Shown: positions 38,620-49,835 of the stretch, piece by piece
Position numbering within the stretch: position 1 is the stretch's first letter
How the letters are laid out: each line of letters opens with the position of its first letter
Assembly (NCBI RefSeq): GCF_050003625.1
Contig: NC_134398.1
Span: 94,449,674-94,513,673, forward strand
Direction: 5' to 3'
DNA from: Haematobia irritans
Lineage: Eukaryota > Arthropoda > Insecta > Diptera > Muscidae
DNA length: 64,000 bases
The notes under the pieces: generated by a model
What the model saw: the letters and a program-made list of their open reading frames with translations, nothing else
What the model was told of the DNA's origin: nothing
Database searches by the model: none
Translations under genes and position numbers: made by a program

Positions 38620-40055
38620 CACCCAGAAAAAAGTGACCCCTTTTTTAAGTTAAAATGAACTCATTGTGAAGAAAGTTGAACTTCGTATAGCGCCAAAGAC
38701 ATTTTTATTTGTTTGAACGATGTGATTTTCGTAGAAATTAGGTATAATGCATTCCATATATTAGTTAACATTTTCCTATATTTATGTACCACTATACTAC
38801 AGAATGAAAAAATTTAACTGATTTGAATTCATATATGGAATGATTTTATTGAAATTTTTTCATTCATTTGGACAAATCTTACACATTTGTGGTAAAACTT
38901 TTACTTCATAATTAGAACTGCTTACCTTCGTTTTTAAATACAATTTTATTTATTTATTTGAGCAATTTTATCTTCAATAAAAGACATGTTTTATTAATAC
39001 ATTGAATATACTTATTAAGAATCAACAGCATCGAATCTCCTTGAAATATTAGATTATTATTCCGCTGTTTCCAGTTTCCATGTGATATTATCAACTGTAA
39101 AACGCACTTTTTCTTCTTCTTGTACTTTTCACTTTTAATAAGTTGCTGCCTAACGATTTTGTCCTCCTTTTACAATTTCAATACCTACAAATATAAAAAA
39201 TCATAAACCATTTTTGTTACAAAAGGTTAGCGTCACTGAATATTACCTGATAATTGAAGATTCCAAAATGAAGACAAATGAAAGGGTTGTTATTCTGCTG
39301 GTGTTTTCTTTGTTTATATACCATCACGAACATTGATAGATTTATTTTCAAAAAACGAAAATTTTTCTCACTAATTTAAAATAATAAATATTTTATATAT
39401 TTTATTTGTTATTTATTATATTATTTTACAATATTATTTTTTAACAATCTTTCCGTATACCACAACAACGCGATTCCAACTAAAAAAACAACCCACGCGC
39501 AAACATATCGATTACACCCACGCGCAAACACATCGATTGCGATGACAGGTATCGATTACAGGTAGACAATAGAAATATAGGAAAATTTCCTATATTCTAA
39601 CAAGTGTGTTTCCTTAAGTTTTGATTGGATTGCATACTTCTTAGTACGAATGAACTAAAATATTTTTCTATGCCAAGTGTTGTTCGTATGTATGAAAAAC
39701 TTTCTATTATAAAGGAAGTCGCAATTATCATTTTATAAGAAATTTTACTAATTTTGAGGAAACTTGGTTTTAGTTCGGGTTTTGTTTATTTTTACGAATG
39801 CTTTGTTATCGGTGAATAAAATTTTCTTGTTCAGTAGTAAATTCTTATACCCAGCGAAGAAAATAGTATGAGTAAAATTCCATGCCTTATTCTAGTTAAT
39901 GAACTATTCCTAACTGCTTACAGTATAGGATATTTTTACTGAAACGAGTAAATTTTATTATTTCTCACAAAATTTTACCTTAATGGAAATAAAATGGATA
40001 AACTATATTGATGAAAAATTTTTCCTTTAGTTTCGAAGGCACTTTTTTCTGGGTG
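38620..40055 (-). mobile_element. CACCCAGAAAAAAGTG element, copy 3 (mirror of copy 2)
   Basis: Reverse-complement of 36743-38177 with TA on both sides (38618-38619 and 40056-40057). It has a 2-bp indel relative to copy 2 near 39007 and a few substitutions. Confidence 0.9.
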
Positions 40056-40958
40056 TATCTCGTCTCCTTCTGGGTGTTGCAAACATATGCACTAACTTAT
40101 AATACCCTGTTCCACAGTGTGGCGCAGGATACAAAAATGCGCTATTTATACTAAATTTACAAATTTTAAACGCAAACAAAAAAAAGTTCCGTTTTTCACA
40201 TAAACTGTTTGTTTTCTTTCACGATGATCCTTGTGCCATTGATCTCAGCGTCGTCGCGATTTTTGTAGTTTTGGAAGCTTTTACTGTCCTTGAATATATG
40301 TATATCCACATTTTTCCAGCGTCAAATTAAATATTTTTTCTTGATTTTCTGAATTAGAATTAAAAATTAACCGCTACAATCGCCAATTTTTCACGATTAC
40401 TTTTCTTTAGTAATATATTTTAAAGCAGCTCTTCCCAAATGAGGGGGCACCACGAGATTCCAGGGGGACGCAGCGTCATTTTTGGTTGAGCAGGTTTTGT
40501 ATCATTAAATTGGTAAAACAACACAAATTGTTAAGTTCAACAAAACATCAATAATATACTACAAAAGAGCATACCATTCGTCCATTTCGAAATGTTCATT
40601 TATAATTACAGTGAGAAAAGAATAGAAGTTACATGCAATTCTATAATTTTTTGTAGGTTTCCCATTAATAGCCGTTCACTTTATTTGCAACGGCTAAATT
40701 TCTTGCTAAAATATTCAGAACCAATACCCACTTTTTTAAAATTTTAAAATTTTAGAAACCATTTTCATCACTTTTAGACATAAAGTCAAAATATCTTCTT
40801 GCCTTCATGTTTGAGGCGTTAGGTTAGGTTAGGTTAAAGTGGCAGCCCGATAAAATTTCAGGCTCACTTAGACTATTCAGTCCATTGTGATACCACATTT
40901 AACTAAAAGTACCTATTACATATGGGCACTTCTAGTCTTAACCACTGAACCTTCTCTA

Positions 40959-43900
40959 TTATTTACTTTTGTGGAACCAACCAGATTGCTCCAAAAACAT
41001 TAACAAACTGCTTAAGTTAACGTTTTCCAGGTCAGCCAGTAATCTAAAGCTATATGCTCCTAAAATTCGCTTACGCCTTACACAAAAAGCAGGACACTCA
41101 CACAAGAGGTGTTTAATTGATTCCTTTTCCTCCACGTCATGACAGCTTATACAATAGTCATTATACTTCGCACCTATAGTTTTTGCAAATTCGCCTATCA
41201 GGCAGCGACCCGTTATAGCAGATATTAGGAGTGCTATCTGACGCCTTGAGAACACTAGCATATCTAGTGTGCGGTTTAAGTTTAAATGGGGCCATATTTG
41301 CTTGGTGTCGTTACAACCCTTGCAATTTTCCCATCGAATATTGGCCATCATAACAGCCTTCTCACGCAGTAAGAGCTTGCAGGTGGCCAGAGGCATACCA
41401 ACAGATTCTAGTTCCCCTGGAATATGTAAGGTAGTTCCTAGCCTTGCTAACACATCTGCTTCACAGTTCCCCGGTATGTTCCTATGACCAGGCACCCATA
41501 TTAGGTGAATATTGTACTGCTCAGCCATCTCGTTGAGAGATTTGCGGCAGTCTATGGCCGTTTTTGAGTTAAGGAACACAGAGTCCAAGGATTTTATTGC
41601 AGGTTGACTGTCTGAGTATATATTAATGCCAATATTTGTTGGAACATTACTTCTCAGCCAATTCACCACCTCTCTTATTGCCAATATTTCAGCCTGAAAA
41701 ACACTACAGTGATTAGGTAATCTTTTCGCTATTCGAATTTCCAGATCTTTAGAATATACTCCGAACCCCACTTGTCCATTCAATTTGGAGCCATCAGTAT
41801 AGAAATCTATATATCTTTTATTCCCCGGGGTCTGTGTACACCACGCCTCACTGTTGGGAATTAGAGTTTCAAACTTTTTGTCGAAAAGTGGTTTTGCCAG
41901 GGTGTAATCCACTACGTTAGGCACATCTGGCATTACTTTGAGGACCGAAGTATGACCGTACATTTTTTCCGACCATAGCGATAGCTCACGCAACCGCACA
42001 GCCGTTGTTGCAGCTGACTGTTTGGCCAAAATGTCTAAAGGCAATAGATGTAGCATGACATTAAGGGAGTCTGTTCCTGTCTTACTAAATGCGCCTGAGA
42101 TACATAAGCTCGCCATACGCTGAACTTTATCTAAACAAGTCGGTTTCTGAAGTGCCGGCCACCAGACTACAACACCGTATAGCATTATAGGTCTAACCAC
42201 TGCCGTGTATAGCCAATGCACAATTTTTGGTCTTAGTCCCCACTTTTTCCCTATTGCCTTTTTGCACGAGTACAAAGCTACCGTGGCTTTTCTCGCCCTC
42301 TCTTCAATATTAAGCCTAAAATTCAGCTTCCTGTCCAAAATAACGCCAAGGTATTTTGCACACTCACCAAAGGGAATTTCAGTACCCCCTAAGGAAATGG
42401 GCCTAACCGTGGGAGTTTTGCGATCTTTGCAGTACATGACTATTTCTGTCTTTGCTGGATTTACACCAAGACCATTATCTTTCGCCCATTTCTCAGTCAT
42501 CCGGAGAGCTCTCTGTATAATATCTCTGATTGTGGATGGGAATTTTCCCCTGACTGCTAGCGCCACATCATCTGCGTATGCCACTACTTTTATCCTTTCT
42601 TTTTCTAGAGAAACCAAAAGGTTGTTTATAGCAACATTCCAAAGAAGAGGTGATAGAACTCCTCCTTGGGGAGTGCCTCTGTTCACATACCTTTGTATGT
42701 TTGCTTGCCCTAGTGTGGCTGAAATACGTCTCTTCATTAGAAGTTCGTCTAACAGCCTAAGTATACCTGGATCAACATTCAGAGTTTTCAGTCCATTTAA
42801 TATCGAGCTCGGATGGACATTATTGAACGCCCCTTCGATGTCTAGAAACGCCACGATTGTGTATTCTTTGGCAGATAGTGAGCTTTCAATAAAGCTGACC
42901 AGTTCATGCAATGCGGTCTCAGTAGACCTGCCCTTCGAGTATGCATGCTGTCGTTTCGAGAGCAAACCTGAATCCACGCTAGTTCTAAGATACATGTCTA
43001 TCATCCTCTCCAGGGTCTTAAGTAGGAATGAGGATAAGCTGATTGGTCGGAAATCCTTCGCACTCGAGTGAGAGGCTTTTCCTGCTTTAGGTATGAAGAC
43101 GACCTTTGTTTCCCTCCACTTTTCTGGAATATATGCTAAGTTTACACATTGTTTATATATCACCGTCAACCAGGGGATAATTCTTTCAGCCACTGCCTGT
43201 AACTCCGCCGGAGTAATTCCATCAGGTCCGGGGGATTTGAATGGTCCAAAGCTATTTAAAGCCCATTTTATTCTAGATTCCGACACAATTTCCTCGATAG
43301 GAAATGATCGCTGAGCCTCTGTTACACCGCCGGAACATGGTTCAACCGTCTGATTTCCAGGGAAGTGTGTGTCCAAAAGTACTTCCAACGTCTCCTCACT
43401 GGACGTTGTCCAATTTCCCTCCGATGTTTTAATGAAACCTGGAGCGGTGTTAGTGGATGCTAGTACCTTCCGTAGTCTGGAAGCCTCTGACGTATTCTCA
43501 ATACTGCTACAGTAATCATCCCAAGAGTTTTGTTGAGACCTTCTCAGTTCTCGTTTATATTCTCTCAGATTCATCTTGTAAGTGTCCCAATCCTCCGGAG
43601 CTCTTGTGGACTTTGCTTTGTTAAAGAGCTTCCTGCAGGATTTCCTCATATTACTTAACTCCGTAGTCCACCATGGCGGCCGATTTTTTCCCCTTGGCTT
43701 TCCTCTAGGGCATGCAGCTTTCAGTGAAATGTTGAAGGCCTTAGTAATCCGCTCCACTGCGTGTTCGATATCTTGCACAGTGCTCATAATTGTCTCCGGC
43801 ACTTCCGGTATCATCAAATTGAACGATTCCCTATACCTATTCCAATCAGCTTTCCTAACATTTCGCGGAAATATGGTCTTTGAAGTACGAACAGCCAATC

Positions 43901-44549
43901 TGAAACTGATGTAGCGATGATCTGAGAAGCTATGCTTCCTCAAAACTTGCCACTCAGTTATCTTATCATTCAGTTCCGGAGAGGTCAACGTTACGTCCAA
44001 AACCTCTTGTCTGTTCCTGGTGACGAAGGTTGGTGCATCTCCCTTATTGCAAACTACCAGGTTAGTACGCAAAATAAACTCTATTCGCGACTCTCCCCTT
44101 GCATTAGTATCACTACTTCCCCAAATACTATGATGTGCATTTGCATCGCATCCCATAATGAGTTTTGTCTTTGTTTTTAGTGACTCCTCAACTAAGGTCT
44201 TAACGGCACAGGGTGGCATATCCCTATCATGTCCCATGTAGACCGAAGATACCCAATATTTGCATGTGGATATCTCTAGACTGGCTACGACAGTGTCTGC
44301 ATTGCTCAATGAAGGAAGAAGAAACAAGTTTAGTTCGTTTTTAGCAATTATACATGCCCGATTTATATCGTTACCGGTATTATGCAAAAGTTTGAAACCC
44401 GGAGTGCTTAATTCACAGATCTTGTTCTTATATATGTATGGTTCTTGAATAAGAACTATATCTATGTCTCCTTTCATCAGGAGAACTTTTAAGGCAGCAC
44501 AAGCGGCCTTACAATGGTGAAGATTTATCTGGAGGAACCGTAGAACCAT
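40959..44549 (-). CDS. LINE ORF2: endonuclease, reverse transcriptase, RNase H
   Basis: About 1196 residues from ATG 44549 (an upstream TTG is less likely). The N-terminal apurinic-type endonuclease shows LQINLHHCKAA, IQEPY, MGCDANAHH and HSFSDHRY. The RT has FIPKAGK, DFRPISLSSFLLK, FLDIEGAFNN, GTPQGGVLSPLLWN and the YADD box. A C-terminal RNase H follows with FYTDGSKL, AEILAI, IYSDSQPAI and GHRNIPGNCEAD, then a CCHC-like tail (CISCHDVEEKESIKHLLCEC). RNase H within ORF2 places it with I/LOA/R1-type LINEs. No break was found. The start overlaps the end of ORF1 in another frame, suggesting translational coupling or reinitiation. Confidence 0.92.
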   Translation of the reverse strand: MVLRFLQINLHHCKAACAALKVLLMKGDIDIVLIQEPYIYKNKICELSTPGFKLLHNTGNDINRACIIAKNELNLFLLPSLSNADTVVASLEISTCKYWVSSVYMGHDRDMPPCAVKTLVEESLKTKTKLIMGCDANAHHSIWGSSDTNARGESRIEFILRTNLVVCNKGDAPTFVTRNRQEVLDVTLTSPELNDKITEWQVLRKHSFSDHRYISFRLAVRTSKTIFPRNVRKADWNRYRESFNLMIPEVPETIMSTVQDIEHAVERITKAFNISLKAACPRGKPRGKNRPPWWTTELSNMRKSCRKLFNKAKSTRAPEDWDTYKMNLREYKRELRRSQQNSWDDYCSSIENTSEASRLRKVLASTNTAPGFIKTSEGNWTTSSEETLEVLLDTHFPGNQTVEPCSGGVTEAQRSFPIEEIVSESRIKWALNSFGPFKSPGPDGITPAELQAVAERIIPWLTVIYKQCVNLAYIPEKWRETKVVFIPKAGKASHSSAKDFRPISLSSFLLKTLERMIDMYLRTSVDSGLLSKRQHAYSKGRSTETALHELVSFIESSLSAKEYTIVAFLDIEGAFNNVHPSSILNGLKTLNVDPGILRLLDELLMKRRISATLGQANIQRYVNRGTPQGGVLSPLLWNVAINNLLVSLEKERIKVVAYADDVALAVRGKFPSTIRDIIQRALRMTEKWAKDNGLGVNPAKTEIVMYCKDRKTPTVRPISLGGTEIPFGECAKYLGVILDRKLNFRLNIEERARKATVALYSCKKAIGKKWGLRPKIVHWLYTAVVRPIMLYGVVVWWPALQKPTCLDKVQRMASLCISGAFSKTGTDSLNVMLHLLPLDILAKQSAATTAVRLRELSLWSEKMYGHTSVLKVMPDVPNVVDYTLAKPLFDKKFETLIPNSEAWCTQTPGNKRYIDFYTDGSKLNGQVGFGVYSKDLEIRIAKRLPNHCSVFQAEILAIREVVNWLRSNVPTNIGINIYSDSQPAIKSLDSVFLNSKTAIDCRKSLNEMAEQYNIHLIWVPGHRNIPGNCEADVLARLGTTLHIPGELESVGMPLATCKLLLREKAVMMANIRWENCKGCNDTKQIWPHLNLNRTLDMLVFSRRQIALLISAITGRCLIGEFAKTIGAKYNDYCISCHDVEEKESIKHLLCECPAFCVRRKRILGAYSFRLLADLENVNLSSLLMFLEQSGWFHKSK

Positions 44550-45732
44550 CCAAATTTTCAACCACCGTCACATCAGCCGCTTCAATTGAGTCATCAAGGG
44601 CTTCCTCTTCACAGATCTCGGTGACTCTCGCAACAATCCGCGGTTCAGCTTTGGTGAGGCTTGAGCCTGTAGAAACTTCCCGCATATGATTTTCGCCATA
44701 GTCTGCAGGTTTTATGTCTCCTTCGGCTTCGCTAGGAGATTTTTTCACTGCTGACTCTACCGGAGGCTTGTCCGTTTCGGTATCCTTTGACTGATCGCTT
44801 TTGTATACCTTCATATGGATATCATGAAAGCCATAACTTACGCGTCCTTGGGTCTGGGCTAGATGTGGCAGCGACTCTATGTTTAATATAAACACCGCAT
44901 GTCGTCTTGGTCCATCCACCTCATCCAAACGACCAACCTTCCAATCGGCGGTTGGAAGATCTGGGTTACATTCTTTTAGTCTCTCTAGTATTGACTCAGG
45001 ATCAGGAGGGTTTGCCGGTATCCATGCATGTGCTCTAGGTTTAGCCGGTATGTCTTTTTTATCGACTAACTCCAAAGCGGCTCCTTCCCAAACTTCACCA
45101 ATTAGCATCAATGCAGCTTTAAAGCAATCCATAGACCTCTGGTCTGCAAAAGCTATTAACTTATATCGTCCTTGATACCATCCAGCATCTTGCCGTCGAG
45201 GACTTGGTCCGGGAAACTTTTTTCGCACCTCTGAGTAGACACCAGACATCGCGTTCTCAATTTCCCCCCATTTTTGCCTTGGAATCATACCGTCCAATGC
45301 TCCTTTATTAATAATAGCCATCACAAGGCTGTCTTTTGCAACTGAGGCAAACGATCTTTGATCCCGTTTAGAGGATGGTAGCTCATCCGGTGATCGTTCC
45401 CTTTTTCCAGCTTCAAGAATTCCTTGAGCCCATTTTAAGGAATCGCTTTGCTTAGCCGACAACGTGCTTGGGTCGACTGATCCTAATTTCTTTAGGATAA
45501 ACAAAGCATTTCTTCGTTCCTTGAATCTCTTTCGAGAGGGATTGCCTCCTTTTGATGTCGTCACCTTAGAAAAGGTTCGACTTGCCAAAGTGTCACCGCC
45601 AGTCGACCCGTCTACAGGTCGACTAATTGGGCCTGACTCTTGGTCGCTGCCCAAATTTATAACTTCAGTCGTTACCCGTCCACTGGGCCCTGAAGTTAGC
45701 AACCCAGTGGATGACTTTGAATTTCGCTGCAT
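44509..45732 (-). CDS. LINE ORF1, DUF4780-like (407 aa)
   Basis: Begins with ATG at 45732 after a leader of about 100 bp. The N-terminal 120 residues are low-complexity and basic. The central part (about 150-315) with KGALDGMIPRQKW, WYQGRYKLIAFAD, HAWIPANPPDPE and LPTADWKVGRLDE resembles the DUF4780 domain seen in ORF1 proteins of Drosophila LOA-clade elements (from memory). It is predicted to bind the element RNA. The acidic C-terminal tail ends just inside ORF2. Confidence 0.8.
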   Translation of the reverse strand: MQRNSKSSTGLLTSGPSGRVTTEVINLGSDQESGPISRPVDGSTGGDTLASRTFSKVTTSKGGNPSRKRFKERRNALFILKKLGSVDPSTLSAKQSDSLKWAQGILEAGKRERSPDELPSSKRDQRSFASVAKDSLVMAIINKGALDGMIPRQKWGEIENAMSGVYSEVRKKFPGPSPRRQDAGWYQGRYKLIAFADQRSMDCFKAALMLIGEVWEGAALELVDKKDIPAKPRAHAWIPANPPDPESILERLKECNPDLPTADWKVGRLDEVDGPRRHAVFILNIESLPHLAQTQGRVSYGFHDIHMKVYKSDQSKDTETDKPPVESAVKKSPSEAEGDIKPADYGENHMREVSTGSSLTKAEPRIVARVTEICEEEALDDSIEAADVTVVENLDGSTVPPDKSSPL

Positions 45733-47400
45733 GGTGGTTTATTATTTCCACCACACGTGAAATTCGTAATAAGTACTTATTACGATGAAATCCTCCGCTA
45801 TTAGAAAACACGTCCGTTCAGTTCGACGGTTGAATGAGGCGTACTTTATCAGTAATAGTACCAAATATTAAAAATCTAGCTAATGAAAGGAACAATTGCA
45901 AATTTCCGACTAATTGATAACTCTTTTATATTTATATTCATTAACATTTTTATTTTTAATTAATTATTGTTAATCATATTTTCAGCTTTTGTTAATATTT
46001 ATTTCTGTTTGTTTGGATAAACAAAATTTGTTTTAGGTTGGGGCGCAACGAAATTGATACATTTTTGGGAGGCGCAAAGCAAATTGGGTTGGGAAGCTGT
46101 TTTAAAGAATATACATACATGTCTGTTCTGGGTCACACCGCATTGTGCACCACACTGTACACTTTCTACACACCACACACCACACACAAAGATAGTTGTT
46201 CTGAGTCACACGTGTGAACACTTTTTTCGAACTTTTAATCGAAAAATGTGACAGCTAATTTTTTCTGCAAGCCATATTATTTGCAGACAGAAATTATAAA
46301 AAAAAACATATTATGCCAGTATAAACATAAAAAATTAAGAGTAAGTGCGTAATTCAAAGCCATAAAAAAAACATATTTTGCCAGTATAAACATAAAAAAT
46401 TAAGAGTAAGTGCGTAATTCAAAGCCATAAAATGCCTGCCGGTTAGCAGTGAATAATGTAAGGACAAGAGCAGTTTATCAAGAACAAATAAAAAGGCGAT
46501 TTCTACCTTTGTTTTGATTTGTTTTTTTCTATCCCTCCTAAATGTTCTCATGAACAAACGATCGCCGTGTCGTTCTCGTTTTTGACGGCGGAGAAGTTTT
46601 TATTTTGGTTTTGGTCAAACAGTTTTTAACATCCATACATTAAAGGAAATTTAATTATAGTGGACATAATTAACCATTCTATTAAGGTTTTTCTCATTTC
46701 TATTGCTTAAGTATTTACAATAATATTGCAAACAAATTTTCTATCGTGGCGGCCTCCATGTGCAGAAAGATATTGGCGGCGTTAGTTTTTTTTCAATTTG
46801 CTCAGTGATTTGTGCACCAAGAACACTTTGCAGAATTGAAGATGCCATATTTTTCATGCAATAAATTTGATAAAAATTCACTTTTCTTAGCCCATTGATT
46901 TTGTAAAAGTTATAATTTAATTACCTTATATTTTCAAAAAGACCTTTGATTTGTTTAGGAAAGCGGATAGTATTCACAAAAATCAAAGATAATTTAGCTT
47001 AAAACTTTTTTGTGTTAACTTTTAAAAATTGTGGCAACATTATACTTTCGAACACACTGAAAATCAGCTGATTAAAACAACCCCAAAATTTATACACCAA
47101 TCAGAGGAAATTTCGATTCAAATTTTAGATGGATTTTTAAAATCGTGGTTTCTGCCATATATAAGTGCCTTTCCCAATAAAATTTGCAAATATTTATAAA
47201 AACATATTAAAGTTTCAGAATCTGTTATTTATTTGTTATAAAAACTTCTAACTTTGCATACGATGGCTGTACTAAGCCTACACAAAAGAAATGTTCGTGT
47301 ACATTTTTCAGGTCTATAACGGCCCCCTGTAGGAATGTCTCGAACTCACTAAAAATCAAACTAGCTTTTTACTAACTAATTTGAGGCGACTTTAAGCTAA

Positions 47401-49320
47401 CCCAATAAACACAAACGTTTGAAAAATACTAAAATGCAATAATTTTTCAAACATTTTTTCAAAGGATTAGGGTAATATTCAAGTTGAGAAATTGTTGAGA
47501 AAATCGCGTTCTCAACAAAAAACAGACATTACCCTCAACAGTAAAATTCAACACAATAGCAATAATCTCTCAATTGTAATCCTCAAATTGAAATGCATTG
47601 CTACTCAATAATTTCTCAAACAGTTTTCAATGTGAGACAAATTAAAAACTAATATTGCTGCGAATATTTTCTAACCACAATTTGCATGAAAGTCAATCCC
47701 AGTTCTTACTGAAAGTCAACACTAAATTTCTAGTGATTTTGTACATTTTATTAATTTTTTTCGTTAAAAATATAATAATATTAAAAATAACATTAACAAT
47801 ATAAAAAATAATAATATGTTATAATACCAATCAAAACATAATTATCTTATTAAAGGTATTAATAACTAAAACTATCAATACAACTTTAAATAACTTAAAC
47901 ATTTTTCATGTATAATTTCCCCCATAATGTTGGTGTCACATAACTATTAATTAATTAATTATTAATTAATATGCTGACAATTTCAAATAATTACTATCGA
48001 GGAACTTGCTGGCCTGCGTGTTAGAATAGATTCCATCAAGAGGAATTCACAAAATATCAAACTGATGACGGAATGTAAATTGATGTAATGCACATTTTCA
48101 TCCAGAAGTTCTTGATTTAGGAACTGTTGCACTTTGTTTTAATTGGTTGCACTTTGCAAGTTTTCTGGAATCTTTTCTTTGTTGTTTCCTTCATCATTTT
48201 TTCACCGGTCAACATCTTCCAAGAATATAATATCCAATGATTTTAGTTTTCTGCAAAACAATCGAGTTTTGTGATTTCCATTACGTTTTCATTTCACTTT
48301 TTATTTTGACTTACCAATTATAATTACCGTTTTGGATTAATTTCAGTTTTATGTCAATAAAAATAACTGACCACGTACTTCGTGGCAAAAAATGTATTGA
48401 AACCCACAAAATTCCTCAAGAACGTTGGTGTCACAAAATTCTTGTAAAACTCATTAAAATTCGGGAAATGAGCAAGGAACTTGATGACTAGAGAGTTAGA
48501 ATAAATTTCCAGCAATTTCAATTCACAAAATATCAAATTAAACCGATGATGCGATGTAAATTAAACTATAGGCGTGATGCGAATTATCACCCAGTAGTTG
48601 ATATGGAAAAGCATAAATACCAAGTTTAATTCATTGTACTTTGATTTATGGAAACTTTCTCTTTTCGATAAGCCACCATCATTTTTCATTGGTCAACCTC
48701 TTAATGTTTCCAAGAATGCAGCATCCAAATATTTTAGTTTTCTGCAATGAGATTTAAATTTAGTGACTTCTCTAAAGTGTTGATTTAATTTTTCATATTG
48801 ACTTACCAATTATTATAAACTATTTGAAGCAGTTCCAGTTACTTGTCCAACATTTTTTCATCGGTCAGCTTTTTAATGTTTTAAAGAACGTAGAATCCAT
48901 CATTTTAGTTTTCGGCAAAGAGATATAATTTAGTGTCTTCCTTAAAGTTTCATATCATTTTTTTATTTTCACTTACGTATTATTAGAAACTATTTGGAGT
49001 AAATTCAGTTTTTTGTCTAAAATGTTTTTTATTTCTTTCAATTGACCACGAACTTCGTTGCACAAACAAGTATTGAAAACCACATGGTTTTTTCGTTGCA
49101 TTTTAGGGTAGTGTTTTGTCAAAGTTTTCTCATATTATCTTCAACCCCTTTTCAAAGATTTCGTCAACATTTTGGCAAATTGGAAGTAATTCGCAAACAA
49201 TTTGAAGATGTATTGAATATGAGCTGTTTCAAGTCGAGTTGAATTTATGTTGATAATTATAGTTACCCTCAAACTGAAAAGTTGTTGCATTTGAAAAACG
49301 CTCATCCTGTGTTTATTGGG
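47401..49320 (-). mobile_element. CCCAATAAACACA transposon, mirror of the 32497 copy
   Basis: Reverse complement of 32497-34416, with AA on both sides, the complement of TT there. Confidence 0.9.
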
Positions 49321-49835
49321 AACTCATTATTTATGCAGTGTTGAGTCAGTTGAATTTTTCCCAAACTCACTTTTTCTCGATCAGCAATGAGTTACCTTTT
49401 TACTCACTCTAAGCTGATGCATATTTAAGTGAAGTAAAGTCATGGAAACAATTCAAATAAACAAACAAAAAATATGTATTGACTTCTATAACTGTCAATT
49501 TGGATTTGGCTTTTTATATTTGTTTCAATTTAGCTTTTATTTTCAGAGAACTATTGTAATTTTTTTGTCACGTTTAGCGGTAAGTAGCATAGAAATGCAT
49601 AATTCAAACGCAATTTAATAATTAAACTTTCCTTATTTCCACTAGAACCCATCATTATCAGTGAAGGAATAAATGGAAACTTCGAATAAAAGTGTTAAGT
49701 GGCTGTTTGAGGACGAAGATATTGGGAAAAACACTTAAGCCTTTTGGACTTTCCTGACGAATGCCACTTCCATTCCGTGTGCGTCATTACAAAAGTAGGT
49801 ACAACTCCCTCTGAGTTAAACGAGAAAATTAACAC

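Larger units (their letters stand above)
40820..45834 (-). mobile_element. Complete LOA/I-group LINE (5015 bp)
   Basis: Minus-strand non-LTR retrotransposon with a leader of about 100 bp, ORF1, ORF2 overlapping by about 41 nt, and a 3' end reading ...ATCGGGCTGCCACTTTAACC followed by CTAACC repeats. An 8-bp target duplication TGAGGCGT (40812-40819 and 45835-45842) is visible, and the empty site is preserved in the left arm near 35985. Both ORFs are open, so it may be active. It is present in one arm of inverted duplication 2 only. Confidence 0.92.

Noticed and set aside
42205..43071. 288-codon plus-strand frame with hydrophobic stretches
   Set aside because: Antisense to the LINE reverse transcriptase, whose conserved motifs lie on the other strand.
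45805..45834. GGACGTG near the LINE 5' end as a downstream promoter element
   Set aside because: The motif is about 20 bp from the start rather than the 28-33 bp expected, so it is not called.
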